A stretch of DNA of 64,000 nt, taken from contig JABAQU010000014.1 of the NCBI GenBank assembly GCA_019187185.1, positions 1-64,000 on the forward strand, in the 5' to 3' direction. The notes under the pieces are model-generated. The model did not search any database, was not told the DNA's origin, and saw only the letters and a program-made list of their open reading frames with translations. This DNA comes from Steroidobacteraceae bacterium (GTDB lineage: Bacteria; Pseudomonadota; Gammaproteobacteria; Steroidobacterales; Steroidobacteraceae). The position numbers were made by a program, and so were the translations under genes. Below, in pieces: positions 51,696-60,750 of the stretch; positions within the stretch are counted from its first letter, which is position 1; each line of letters opens with the position of its first letter.

Positions 51696-51977
51696 ATGTC
51701 CTCACGTGCCGCATCCTGGCTTCTCGCCGGACTCGCGCTGTCCGGCGTCGCTGCGGCGGAGACCATCGTGGTCGACGGCCAGGTGGCCGTGCGCGCCACG
51801 AACATCGAGCGCCCCTCGCGAGGCGCGACGATGGCGTCCGTCGAGCAGCGCTTCGGCGCACCGAACTCGAAACACGCCGCAGTGGGCGAGCCGCCCATCA
51901 CGCGCTGGGACTACGCGCATTTCTCGGTGTTCTTCGAACGCGATCGCGTGATCCACGCCGTCGCCACCGGCAGCTGA
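51696..51977 (+). CDS. Small periplasmic protein, function unknown
   Basis: This 93-residue protein has a signal peptide (ASWLLAGLALSGVAAAE, cleavage near residue 21). A short domain with RGATMASVEQRFGAP, PPITRWDYAHFSVFFERDRV and IHAV follows. I recall homologous small proteins beside mfd in xanthomonads; the fold resembles SmpA/BamE-like small beta proteins (MxxVxxxFGxP), but that is inference. GGAGG lies 6 bases before the ATG. Confidence 0.82.
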   Translation: MSSRAASWLLAGLALSGVAAAETIVVDGQVAVRATNIERPSRGATMASVEQRFGAPNSKHAAVGEPPITRWDYAHFSVFFERDRVIHAVATGS

Positions 51978-51989
51978 CCGCCGCCCATT

Positions 51990-52031
51990 CCGGGACGCGC
52001 CCGGGACAGGTAAGCTGCCGCGCTTCGCGGC
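51990..52031 (+). other. Two GC hairpins between the small periplasmic gene and mfd
   Basis: CCGGG-ACGCG-CCCGG (51990-52004) and GCCGCG-CTT-CGCGGC (52017-52031) follow the stop at 51977. They may end or attenuate the upstream transcript; no T-run follows either. Confidence 0.35.
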
Positions 52032-52055
52032 GGCCCGTTGCCGTCCGCGGGCACG

Positions 52056-55000
52056 ATGAGCACGCTCGAACCCCTCCTTCCCGGCGAGGCACGACCTCGC
52101 GTCCGCTGGCACCAGCTCTACGGCAGTGCGCCGTCGCTCGCACTGGCTGAAGCGGCTGCGCAGGCGTCGCGGCTGCTGCTCGTCGTCTGCGCGAGTTCGC
52201 GCGAAGTCGAACGCCGCGCCGCGGAGATCGACTTCTACGCCGACGGCGCGCTGCCTGTGCGCACTTTCGCCGACTGGGAAGTGCTGCCCTATGACCGCTT
52301 CTCGCCGCACCCGGACCTGACATCGGCGCGCCTCGCGACCCTGGCCGACCTGCCCGAGGCACGCCGCGGCGTGCTTCTCGTGGCCGCGGACACGCTGCTC
52401 GGGCGCCTGCCGCCGGCGCAGTACATCCGCGGACGCAGCTTCCAGCTCGCGCGCGGCGAGCGCCTCGCGCTCGAGCCGCTGCGCACGCGGCTCGTCGAGT
52501 CCGGCTACGCCGCCGTGAGCCAGGTGACCACGCCCGGCGAGTTCGCGCTGCGCGGCTCGCTGCTCGACGTGTACCCGATGGGCGCGACGCATCCGCTGCG
52601 CATCGACCTCTTCGACGACGAGATCGACGCGATCCGCCGCTTCGACCCGGACACGCAGCGTTCGCTCGATGGCCTCGATGCGGTCAGGCTCCTGCCCGCA
52701 CGCGAGACGCCGCTCGATCCCGATGCGGTGCGCGCGTTCCGTCGCCGTTATCGCACGCGCTTCGAAGGCGACCCCACACGCTCGGAGATCTATCGAGGCG
52801 TGAGCGAGGGCCGCGCCCCACCCGGCATCGAGTTCTACCTGCCGCTGTTTCACGACTCGACCGCCCTCCTCTGCGACTTCCTGCCGCCGGACACCGTGCT
52901 CGTCGAGAACGCCGGACTCGACGACGATCTCGCCCGCGCGTGGTCCGACATCGAGGCGCGCCATGAAGCGCAGCGGCACGACATCGAGCGGCCGCTGCTC
53001 GCACCGGCCGAGTTGTACGTGCCGCCGGCCGACATCCTCGCGCTGCTGCGCGAGCGCCCGACAATCACGATCGACACGTTCAAGGCCGCTCCCGCGGCCG
53101 GGGCCACCGGTGTGGACCCCGCCATGCGCGAATTTCCGACGGCCGCGCCCCGCGAACTGCGCCTCGACGTGCGCGCCGACGAGCCGCTCGCTCCGCTCGA
53201 TGCCTTCCTTGCCGGCTACGACGGCCGCGTACTGATCGCCGCCGACTCGGCAGGCCGTCGTGAGGTGCTGCTCGAGATGCTGCGCGCCCACCCGCATCCG
53301 GTCACGCCGGTCGACGGCTGGAGCGCATTCGCGGCGGGCGATGCCCGCTTTGCCCTGACGGTCGCGCCCGAGATCGAAGGGCTCACGCTCACCGATCCCG
53401 CCCTCACCGTGCTCGGCGAATCGCAGCTGTTCGGCGCGCGCGCGCGGCAGGAGCGGCGGCGGCGACGCGCCGCGGTCGATCCCGAGGCGATCCTGCGCGA
53501 CCTGCGCGACCTCTCGCCGGGTGCGCCGGTCGTCCACGAGGAATATGGCGTCGGCCGCTATGTCGGTCTCACGGTGATGGACGTCGCGGGCCAGCCGGGC
53601 GAGTTCCTCGTGCTCGAATACCAGGACGGCGACCGCCTGTACGTGCCGGTGCATGCCCTGCATCTCGTCGCACGCTATACCGGCGCCGCCCCCGAGGGTG
53701 CGCCGCTGCACAAGCTCGGTACCGACCAATGGGCCAGGGCACGGAAGAAGGCTGCCGCGCAGGTACGCGATGTCGCCGCGGAGCTCCTCGATCTCTACGC
53801 GCGCCGCGAGGCCCGCCGGGGCCTCGCGCTGCCGCTGCGCGAGCTCGAGTACCAGAGCTTCGCGAACGCCTTCCCGTTCGAGGAGACGCCCGAGCAGGCC
53901 GACGCGATCGCGAAGGTGATCGAGGATCTCGGCCGCGAGCGCCCGATGGACCGGATCGTCTGCGGCGATGTCGGCTTCGGCAAGACCGAGGTCGCGATGC
54001 GCGCCGCGTTCGTCGCGGTGCAGGCGGGCAAACAGGTGGTCGTGCTCGTGCCGACCACGCTCCTCGCCGAGCAGCATGTCGCGAACTTCCGCGACCGCTT
54101 TGCCGACTGGCCGGTCCGCATCGAGTCGCTGTCGCGCTTTCGCAGCACGAAGGAGTCGAATGCCGTGGTCGACGGCCTCGCCGCGGGCACCGTCGACATC
54201 GTGATCGCGACGCACCGGCTGCTGCACGCGAACGTGCGCATCAAGGACCTCGGCCTGATCGTGATCGACGAGGAACACCGCTTCGGCGTGCGCGACAAGG
54301 AACGGCTGAAGACGCTGCGTGCCGAGGTGCACGTGCTGACGCTGACCGCGACACCGATTCCCCGCACGCTCAACATGGCGCTCGGCGGCCTGCGCGAGCT
54401 GTCGCTCATCACGACGCCGCCCGCCGAGCGGCTCGCGATCAAGACCTTCGTCACCGAATGGCAGGACGCGGGCCTGCGCGAGGCGATCCTGCGCGAGCTG
54501 CGCCGCGGCGGGCAGGTCTACTTCGTGCACAACGAGATCCGCGACATCGGCAAGATCGCGGCCGCGGTCCGCCAGCTCGTGCCCGAAGCAGACGTGCGGG
54601 TCGGCCACGGCCAGATGCGCGAGCGCGAACTCGAGCAGCTGATGGTCGATTTCTACCATCGGCGCTTCAACGTGCTCGTCTGCACGACCATCATCGAGAG
54701 CGGCATCGACGTACCGACCGCCAACACGATCATCATCGATCGTGCGGATCGCATGGGGCTCGCACAGCTGCATCAGCTGCGGGGCCGTGTCGGCCGCTCG
54801 CACCACCGGGCCTATGCCTATCTCCTCACGCCGCCGCGCAAGGCACTGACGCAGGATGCCGTGAAACGCCTCGAGGCGATCGAGTCGATGGAAGAGCTCG
54901 GGGCGGGGTTCGTGCTCGCGACCCACGACCTCGAGATCCGCGGCGCCGGCGAACTGCTCGGCGAATCGCAGAGCGGCGAACTCACGGAAGTCGGCCTCAC

Positions 55001-55520
55001 GATGTTCCTCGACCTGCTCGAGCGCGCGGTCAAGGCACTGCGTGCAGGCCGCGAGCCCGCGCTCGACCAGCCGCTCGGCGCGCCGACCGAAGTGGAGCTG
55101 CGCCTGCCGGCGCTGTTGCCCGACACGTACGTCGGGGACGTGCATGTGCGCCTCGGACTCTACAAGCGCATCGCGGCGGCGCCCGACGAGGTGGCGCTCG
55201 ACGAACTCACGGCGGAGCTGGTCGACCGCTTCGGCCCGCTGCCGCCGCCGGCCACCGCACTCCTGCGCCTGACGCGGCTGCGCCTCGCGGCGCGTGCGCT
55301 CGGCGTGCGCAAGCTCGATCTCGGCGCACAGGGCGGCTACGTGCTGTTCGGGGAGGACAATGCGGTCGACCCGCGCGCCGTGATCCGCCTCGTCCAGGAC
55401 AGCTCGCGCGAGTATCGGCTCGACGGCCCGCTGAAGCTGCGCATTTCGCGGGACCTCGACGAAGAGGACGAGCGCTTCGAGTTCGCCGGGCAGCTGCTCG
55501 CGCGCCTGCGGGCCGCATGA
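52056..55520 (+). CDS. mfd: Transcription-repair coupling factor Mfd
   Basis: This 1154-residue Mfd has the normal length. In order: a UvrB-homology N-terminus, the CarD-like RNA polymerase-interacting domain (APVVHEEYGVGRYVGLTVMD, about residue 490), and a RecG-like motor with Walker A VCGDVGFGKTEVA (about 638), DEEH box (VIDEEHRFG), TATPIPRTL and QLRGRVGRS. The C-terminal D7 domain closes it. It removes stalled RNA polymerase at lesions and recruits UvrA. ATG 52056 is preferred to a TTG six codons upstream. Confidence 0.98.
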   Translation: MSTLEPLLPGEARPRVRWHQLYGSAPSLALAEAAAQASRLLLVVCASSREVERRAAEIDFYADGALPVRTFADWEVLPYDRFSPHPDLTSARLATLADLPEARRGVLLVAADTLLGRLPPAQYIRGRSFQLARGERLALEPLRTRLVESGYAAVSQVTTPGEFALRGSLLDVYPMGATHPLRIDLFDDEIDAIRRFDPDTQRSLDGLDAVRLLPARETPLDPDAVRAFRRRYRTRFEGDPTRSEIYRGVSEGRAPPGIEFYLPLFHDSTALLCDFLPPDTVLVENAGLDDDLARAWSDIEARHEAQRHDIERPLLAPAELYVPPADILALLRERPTITIDTFKAAPAAGATGVDPAMREFPTAAPRELRLDVRADEPLAPLDAFLAGYDGRVLIAADSAGRREVLLEMLRAHPHPVTPVDGWSAFAAGDARFALTVAPEIEGLTLTDPALTVLGESQLFGARARQERRRRRAAVDPEAILRDLRDLSPGAPVVHEEYGVGRYVGLTVMDVAGQPGEFLVLEYQDGDRLYVPVHALHLVARYTGAAPEGAPLHKLGTDQWARARKKAAAQVRDVAAELLDLYARREARRGLALPLRELEYQSFANAFPFEETPEQADAIAKVIEDLGRERPMDRIVCGDVGFGKTEVAMRAAFVAVQAGKQVVVLVPTTLLAEQHVANFRDRFADWPVRIESLSRFRSTKESNAVVDGLAAGTVDIVIATHRLLHANVRIKDLGLIVIDEEHRFGVRDKERLKTLRAEVHVLTLTATPIPRTLNMALGGLRELSLITTPPAERLAIKTFVTEWQDAGLREAILRELRRGGQVYFVHNEIRDIGKIAAAVRQLVPEADVRVGHGQMRERELEQLMVDFYHRRFNVLVCTTIIESGIDVPTANTIIIDRADRMGLAQLHQLRGRVGRSHHRAYAYLLTPPRKALTQDAVKRLEAIESMEELGAGFVLATHDLEIRGAGELLGESQSGELTEVGLTMFLDLLERAVKALRAGREPALDQPLGAPTEVELRLPALLPDTYVGDVHVRLGLYKRIAAAPDEVALDELTAELVDRFGPLPPPATALLRLTRLRLAARALGVRKLDLGAQGGYVLFGEDNAVDPRAVIRLVQDSSREYRLDGPLKLRISRDLDEEDERFEFAGQLLARLRAA

Positions 55521-55590
55521 CCCGGCCGTGGTCGAGCGAACCCGGGGCCCGGGACCTGCACGCAATTCGGTGTACCATGCCGGGCGAACG

Positions 55591-56157
55591 ATGACCGACC
55601 GTCGACGGACCATGCGCATACCGACACTCTGCCTCGCGGCGGCGCTCTGTGCCGTCGCCCTGCCCGCCACGCCGCAGTCCGCTGCGGACAGCTACAATAT
55701 CGAAATCGTCGTCTTTCGTACGGGCAGCAGTTCAGCCGATGCCGAAGGCAGCGCCGCCGACCAGGCGCCCGGCGGAAGCGACGGCGGAGACACGGCGGGC
55801 GCCGGCGGCGTTGCGCGGCTCATCGGGTCGCTGCCCGCATCGAGCTTCACGCTCGGCGGTGTGGTCGAGCGCCTGCGCGCCGCGGGTGGTTACCAGGCGA
55901 TTGCACACGCCGGCTGGACGCAGACACCGAGCCCCTGGGGCTCACGCAGCGGTTTTGCGCTTTCGCGCGTCGGCGTCGTCGCCGACGGGCTGTCGGGCAC
56001 GACCTGGCTCGAGCGGGGCCAGTACCTGCATCTCGGCTTCTCGATGACGCTCGGCCGCGCGAGGATCAACGAGATCCGGCGTGTGCGGCTCGGCGAGAAG
56101 AACTATTTCGACAACCCCGATTTCGGCGTCATCGCCGTCGTCACGGCGGCGCGCTGA
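55591..56157 (+). CDS. csiV: CsiV-family periplasmic protein
   Basis: This 188-residue protein has a signal peptide (RIPTLCLAAALCAVALPATPQS). The CsiV opening YNIEIVVFR follows, then a Gly/Ala/Asp-rich loop and the C-terminal block YLHLGFSM, INEIRRVRLGEKNYFDNPDF and GVIAVV. CsiV proteins bind peptidoglycan and help PBP1A-type activation in Vibrio. The gene sits behind mfd as is common in gammaproteobacteria. The start at 55591 is uncertain; ATG 55612 gives a cleaner signal peptide. Confidence 0.88.
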   Translation: MTDRRRTMRIPTLCLAAALCAVALPATPQSAADSYNIEIVVFRTGSSSADAEGSAADQAPGGSDGGDTAGAGGVARLIGSLPASSFTLGGVVERLRAAGGYQAIAHAGWTQTPSPWGSRSGFALSRVGVVADGLSGTTWLERGQYLHLGFSMTLGRARINEIRRVRLGEKNYFDNPDFGVIAVVTAAR

Positions 56158-56158
56158 G

Positions 56159-57433
56159 ATGCGCCGGCCCCGCTGGCTGCTGTCGCTCGCTCCGCTCTTC
56201 GCGCTCGTCGCGTGTACGGCGGCGCGAGACAAGCTGCCGACAGGCGTCGACGCCGCGCCGACGGTGGAGCGCGTGGTCCTGCTGATGCGCCACGGCGTAC
56301 GCCCGCCGACCAAGGATCCGGTGATTCCGGCCGGGTACACGACGGAACAATGGCCGTCGTGGCCCGTTGCCACCGGCGAGCTCACGCCGCACGGCGCCGA
56401 TGGCGTTCGCGCCCTCGCCCGCTACGACAGGACTGTCTTTGCGCGGCTCGGGCTGCTGCCCGCGACGGGTTGTCCGGCGGCCGGCACCGTGGCGGTCACC
56501 ACGAGCCCGCGCCAGCGCACCGTCGCGACCGGGCGCGCCTATGCCGAAGCGCTGCTGCCGGGTTGCGATCTGCCGATCGCGACGGTGCCCGGCTCGCCCG
56601 ATCCGGTGTTCCACGCGATCGAGGCACATGCCGTGCCGTTCGACAGCCATCTCGCGTGGCTCGCCGCGAAGGCGCGGCTGCCCGAAGGCGGGCTCGCGAC
56701 AGAGGCCCGGCATCTCGAGCCGGAATTGCAGCTGATGCAGCACGTGCTCGGATGCTGTGCACCCGCGGTCTGCGCACGCGCGCAGCTCGCGAGCGGCTGT
56801 ACGTTCGATGCCCTGCCCGGAAAGCTCGAGGAGGAAGACGGCGACCGTCCCAGGCTCGGCGGGCCCTTTGGCGTCGCGTCGACCGCGAGCCAGACCTTCC
56901 TGCTCGAATACCTCGAGGCCATGCCGGCGGACGCCGTGGCGTGGGGCCGGCTCGATCGCGACGGGATCGAGCGGCTGCTGCGCTTCCATCCGCTCAAGTT
57001 CGCTTACGAGAACCGCCCACCCTATATCGCCCAGCGGGCAGCGGCACCGCTGATGAGGCGCATCCTCGATGCGCTGCTCACGGGCGCGCCGGTCACGGTG
57101 TTGGCGGGCCACGACACGAACATCGCGGATGTCGGCGGCTTTCTCGAGATGCACTGGCATGCAGTCGGCTATCCCGCCGACGACGTGCCGCCCGGCGGCG
57201 CGATCGGTTTCGAATTGCTGCGCGCACCCGACGGCGCGCGTTTTGTGCGCGCCTTCTTTCGCGCGCAGACCATGGATCAGCTGCGCACGCTCGCGCCGCT
57301 CGATGCAGCGAACCCGCCGTCCTGGGCACCGATCGCAATTCCGGGTTGCACCGACGATTCGGGCCGCGGCTGCCCGCTCGAGCTGTTCGCGGACCTCGTG
57401 CAGACGCGCCTCGACTCCCCTGCGCCGCACTGA
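56159..57433 (+). CDS. Histidine acid phosphatase lipoprotein (AppA/phytase-like)
   Basis: This 424-residue protein has a signal peptide with lipobox LVAC (Cys19). The catalytic RHGVRPP lies at 44-50 (His45 the nucleophile) and the C-terminal HD motif is LAGHDTNIADVGGFL. Several cysteines (TGC, CCAPAVC, GC.F, PGC, GCPLEL) suggest disulfides. This is the branch-2 acid phosphatase fold (AppA phytase/Agp glucose-1-phosphatase); the substrate is unknown. The ATG lies one base after the csiV stop. Lipid anchoring is unusual for AppA-type enzymes, which are normally soluble. Confidence 0.88.
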   Translation: MRRPRWLLSLAPLFALVACTAARDKLPTGVDAAPTVERVVLLMRHGVRPPTKDPVIPAGYTTEQWPSWPVATGELTPHGADGVRALARYDRTVFARLGLLPATGCPAAGTVAVTTSPRQRTVATGRAYAEALLPGCDLPIATVPGSPDPVFHAIEAHAVPFDSHLAWLAAKARLPEGGLATEARHLEPELQLMQHVLGCCAPAVCARAQLASGCTFDALPGKLEEEDGDRPRLGGPFGVASTASQTFLLEYLEAMPADAVAWGRLDRDGIERLLRFHPLKFAYENRPPYIAQRAAAPLMRRILDALLTGAPVTVLAGHDTNIADVGGFLEMHWHAVGYPADDVPPGGAIGFELLRAPDGARFVRAFFRAQTMDQLRTLAPLDAANPPSWAPIAIPGCTDDSGRGCPLELFADLVQTRLDSPAPH

Positions 57434-57437
57434 CAGT

Positions 57438-57449
57438 GCCGGCGCCGGC
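57438..57449. terminator. Perfect GC palindrome between convergent genes
   Basis: GCCGGCGCCGGC fills half of the 22-base gap between the convergent phosphatase and PAS-GGDEF genes. It could serve as a bidirectional stop signal, but there is no loop or T-run, so support is weak. Confidence 0.3.
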
Positions 57450-57455
57450 CCGCAC

Positions 57456-58385
57456 TCACGCCGTGTAATCGCCCTTCGCCGCGATCGCGACGCGATTGCG
57501 CCCCTGCGACTTCGCCTGCCGCAACGCCGCTTCGGCGGCGTTCACGAGCAGCGTCACCGGCTGGTCGCGCATCGGCAGGCAGCTTGCGACCCCGACGCTG
57601 ACCGTCACGAACTTCGCGCGAGAGCGCGGATGGTGGACCTGCTGGTCCTGTACCCGTTGCGCGAGGACGCGCGCGTAGTCGGCGAGCTTGTCGTCGCTCG
57701 CGCCGTGGGCGAGCACGGCAATGCCACCACCGTCCCAGCGCCCGAGCAGGTCGCTGCCGCGACGGAACGACGCCGCGATGAGGCTCGCGGTGCGCCGGAT
57801 GCAGGCGTCGCCGCCGGCACGGCCGTAGGTGTCGTTGTAGGCACCGAGGCTGTCCACGTCGAAGATCGCGAGTCCGAGCTGGCGCATCTCGCGCTGCGCG
57901 AGTGCCCAGTCGCGCTTCAGCAGTTCCTCGAAGTACGGCCGTGTCGCGAGCGTGGTCAGCCGGTCCTCGCGCATCCAGGTGGGCAGGCCCGTGAGCGCCT
58001 TCATCGCCGTGCGCGGCCGGTCGCTCGCGTCACGGTGATAGCCGATGAAGTGGGTGACGCGGCCCGCGCCGTCGCGCACGGGCTGCAGGTGGATGTCGAC
58101 CCAGAACACGCCGCCGTTCTTGCGATAGTTGCGCAGCAGGACCTGGCAGGAATCGCCGCGCTCGATCGCCTGCTGCAGGCGATAGCGTGCATCCTGTTCC
58201 CGGTCATCCCCCTGCAGGTGGCGGAGGTTGCGGCCGAGCAGGTCGGCCGCCGCGTGGCCGGTCAGGTACTCGAAGGCCGAGTTCACGTAGACGACCGGCT
58301 GGTCGCCCTCCGCTTCGCAGATCACGATGCCCTCGGGCGCTGCGTCGAGCACGCTGCGCAGCAGTTCCGCCGACCATTCCTTCAT
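57456..58385 (-). CDS. LOV-like PAS-GGDEF protein with degenerate active site
   Basis: This 309-residue cytoplasmic protein has a PAS/LOV-like domain (about 8-122) with GRNLRHLQG at 51-59, where photoactive LOV domains have GRNCRFLQ; the adduct-forming cysteine is leucine (Leu54). The GGDEF domain (about 145-305) keeps DVDSLGAYNDTYG and an I-site-like RGSD (209-212), but the catalytic signature is DGGGI (218-222). It should not make c-di-GMP, yet may bind it. Its ATG overlaps the nagZ stop (ATGA), so it ends the era operon. Confidence 0.88.
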   Translation of the reverse strand: MKEWSAELLRSVLDAAPEGIVICEAEGDQPVVYVNSAFEYLTGHAAADLLGRNLRHLQGDDREQDARYRLQQAIERGDSCQVLLRNYRKNGGVFWVDIHLQPVRDGAGRVTHFIGYHRDASDRPRTAMKALTGLPTWMREDRLTTLATRPYFEELLKRDWALAQREMRQLGLAIFDVDSLGAYNDTYGRAGGDACIRRTASLIAASFRRGSDLLGRWDGGGIAVLAHGASDDKLADYARVLAQRVQDQQVHHPRSRAKFVTVSVGVASCLPMRDQPVTLLVNAAEAALRQAKSQGRNRVAIAAKGDYTA

Positions 58386-59434
58386 GCCCGCCCCGCCGAG
58401 AGTTCCAGCGCAGGTGCCTCGGCGACCCGCGCGAGCAGCCGTTGACTCTGTCGCCACGCATCGGAGGCGAGCAGCTCCGCATGCGACAACCCGTGCCGGC
58501 CGCGCAGGCGCGCGAGCCGCAGGTGCATCGCAGGATCGGGATCGACCTCGAGCCGCGCCAGCAGGGTTTCGACCGCCGCGCGATCGTTGCAGACGGGCAG
58601 CACGTCGCAGCCGGCCGCCAGCGCGGCACGCGCACGCGCGACGATGTCGCCATGAGCGGCCGCGCCCTGCATCGACAGGTCGTCGGTGAACACGATGCCC
58701 TGGAAGCCGAGTTCCTCGCGCAGCACGCCGCGGATCCAGCGTGCCGAGAGGCTCGCGGGCAGCGCATCGACGGCCGGGAATGCGACGTGCGCCACCATCA
58801 CGCCCGGCAACTGGTTGGCGATCAAACGCCGGTAGGGTGCGAGATCGTCGTCCATGTCGACGAGTGCCCGCCGGTCGACCGGCAGGGCGATATGCGAATC
58901 GGCCACGACTGCGCCGTGCCCGGGAAAGTGCTTGGCCGTCGCCGCCATGCCGGCGTCGCGCATGCCGTGCATGTAGGCGACCGCCAGCTCGGCCACCGCG
59001 GTCGCCTGCGCATGCAGCGCCCGGTCGCCGATCACCTCGCTCACCCCGTAATCGAGGTCGACGCAGGGCGCGAACGACAGGTCGACGCCGCAGGCCCGCA
59101 GCTCCGCCGCCATCAGCCAGCCAAGCTCGCGCGCCAGCTCGAGCCCATGACGTGCATCGAGATCGTACTCCTGGCCGATGCGGCGCAGCGGCGGCAGGCG
59201 CGAGAAGCCCGGCCGGAAGCGCTGCACCCGCCCGCCTTCCTGGTCGACTGCGACGACGAGCGCGGGGTGGCGCACCGCGTGGATGTCCGCGGTGAGCCGC
59301 GCGAGCTGCTGCGGGTCGACGTAGTTGCGCGCGAAGAGGATCACGCTGCCGACGAGCGGATGCGCGAGCAGCTCGCGCTCCCCCGGCGCGAGTTCGGGGC
59401 CCGAGAGATCGACCATCAGCGGGCCGAGTGTCAT
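58382..59434 (-). CDS. nagZ: Beta-N-acetylhexosaminidase NagZ
   Basis: This 350-residue cytoplasmic family 3 glycosidase of peptidoglycan recycling opens GPLMVDLSGPELAPGERELL. VDQEGGRVQRFR, the catalytic loop KHFPGHGAVVADSHIALP (His/Asp dyad) and the nucleophile region VFTDDLSMQGA (Asp of TDDLSM) follow. ATG 59434 overlaps the rlmD stop (ATGA). Confidence 0.97.
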   Translation of the reverse strand: MTLGPLMVDLSGPELAPGERELLAHPLVGSVILFARNYVDPQQLARLTADIHAVRHPALVVAVDQEGGRVQRFRPGFSRLPPLRRIGQEYDLDARHGLELARELGWLMAAELRACGVDLSFAPCVDLDYGVSEVIGDRALHAQATAVAELAVAYMHGMRDAGMAATAKHFPGHGAVVADSHIALPVDRRALVDMDDDLAPYRRLIANQLPGVMVAHVAFPAVDALPASLSARWIRGVLREELGFQGIVFTDDLSMQGAAAHGDIVARARAALAAGCDVLPVCNDRAAVETLLARLEVDPDPAMHLRLARLRGRHGLSHAELLASDAWRQSQRLLARVAEAPALELSAGRA

Positions 59435-60750
59435 GGCCGGCAAGTATCGTGGATTGGCTCGAGCACCGCCATCGATTCGACGTGGGTCGTATGCGGAAAC
59501 ATGTCGAGCACGCCGGCCGCCACGAGGCCGTAGCCATGCTCGTGCACGAGGATCCCGAGGTCGCGCGCCAGCGTGCCCGGATGGCACGAGACGTACACGA
59601 TGCGCTTCGGCGCGAGCTGCGCGACGGGAGCGAGCACGTCCCGCGCCCCGACCCGCGGCGGATCGAGCAGCACGTGCGTGAACCCGCCGGCCCACCATCG
59701 CTCCAGCGCGAGGTCCTCCGCGGCGAGATTGCCGACGTGGAATGCCGCGTTCGCGATGCCGTTGCGCCCGGCATTGCCGCGCGCGCGCGCGATCAGGCCG
59801 GCGTCGCCCTCGACGCCGACGACCGTGCCCGCGCGACGCGCGAGCGCGAGCGTGAAATTGCCGAGCCCGCAGAAGAGGTCGAGCACGCGATCGGTGGGCC
59901 CGGCATCGAGCCACTGCACGGCCCGCGAGACGAGCGCGCGATTCACCTCCGCATTCACCTGGATGAAGTCGACGGGCTCGAACGCGAGGCGCAGGTCGAA
60001 CTCCGGCAGCGAATAGTCGAGCGCGGCGGGCACATCGTCGAGCGGCGCGACGGTGTCGAGCCCACCCGGCTGCAGGTAAATCGCCACGCCGTACGCCTTG
60101 CCGAAGGCGCGAATGGCCTCGATGTCGGACGGCGCAGGCGGCGCGAGCACGCGCAGGATCACCGCGCTCGCGCGTTCGCCGGCCGACACCTCGACCTGCG
60201 GCACGCGCTCGCGGATCGAGAGCCCCGTGAGCAGTTGCGACAGCGGCGTCACGAGCGCATCGAACGGCGCGGCGAGTACCCGGCAACTGTCGATCTCGGC
60301 GACATACGGCGCCGAGCGTTCACGAAAGCCGACGAGCGACCGGCCCTTCTTCGCGACGAAGCGCGCGCTCAGGCGCGCGCGCCGCCGGTAATTCCACACC
60401 GGCCCCGTGATCGGCTCGAGCCATTGCGCGGGCGCGACGCGCCCGATGCGCGCGAGGCTCGCTTCGAGTTCCTCGCGCTTGGCGGCGAGCTGCGCCGCAG
60501 GCGCGATGTGCTGCAGCGCGCAGCCCCCGCAGACGCCGAAATGCGGGCACGGCGGTGCGACGCGATCGGGCGACGGTTCGATCACCTCGACGAGTTCCGC
60601 GTCGTCGTGCTGGCGATGCCGCCGCGTCCGCCGGAACCGGATCGTCTCGCCCGGCAGCGTGCCCGGCACGAATGCCGCCTTGCCCGTCTTCACGAGCCCG
60701 GCGCCATCGTGATTGAGCGCGAGGACTACGCCCGACTCGGCTTCGGCCAT
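59431..60750 (-). CDS. rlmD: 23S rRNA (uracil-1939-C5)-methyltransferase RlmD
   Basis: This 439-residue SAM-dependent methyltransferase has an N-terminal TRAM-like domain (GVVLALNHDGAGLVKTGK). The 4Fe-4S cysteines appear in CPHFGVCGGCALQHI, the SAM motif in VLDLFCGLGNFTLALA, and the catalytic cysteine in YVSCHPGTLARDL. It overlaps the upstream exonuclease gene by 25 bases. The longer open frame upstream is a shadow of that gene. Confidence 0.96.
   Translation of the reverse strand: MAEAESGVVLALNHDGAGLVKTGKAAFVPGTLPGETIRFRRTRRHRQHDDAELVEVIEPSPDRVAPPCPHFGVCGGCALQHIAPAAQLAAKREELEASLARIGRVAPAQWLEPITGPVWNYRRRARLSARFVAKKGRSLVGFRERSAPYVAEIDSCRVLAAPFDALVTPLSQLLTGLSIRERVPQVEVSAGERASAVILRVLAPPAPSDIEAIRAFGKAYGVAIYLQPGGLDTVAPLDDVPAALDYSLPEFDLRLAFEPVDFIQVNAEVNRALVSRAVQWLDAGPTDRVLDLFCGLGNFTLALARRAGTVVGVEGDAGLIARARGNAGRNGIANAAFHVGNLAAEDLALERWWAGGFTHVLLDPPRVGARDVLAPVAQLAPKRIVYVSCHPGTLARDLGILVHEHGYGLVAAGVLDMFPHTTHVESMAVLEPIHDTCRP

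Noticed and set aside
51702-55670. Very long antisense open frame opposite mfd (over 1300 codons)
   Set aside because: In DNA this GC-rich, stops are rare in several frames. Mfd on the plus strand has every family motif, while the antisense product is Arg/His/Ala-rich low complexity.
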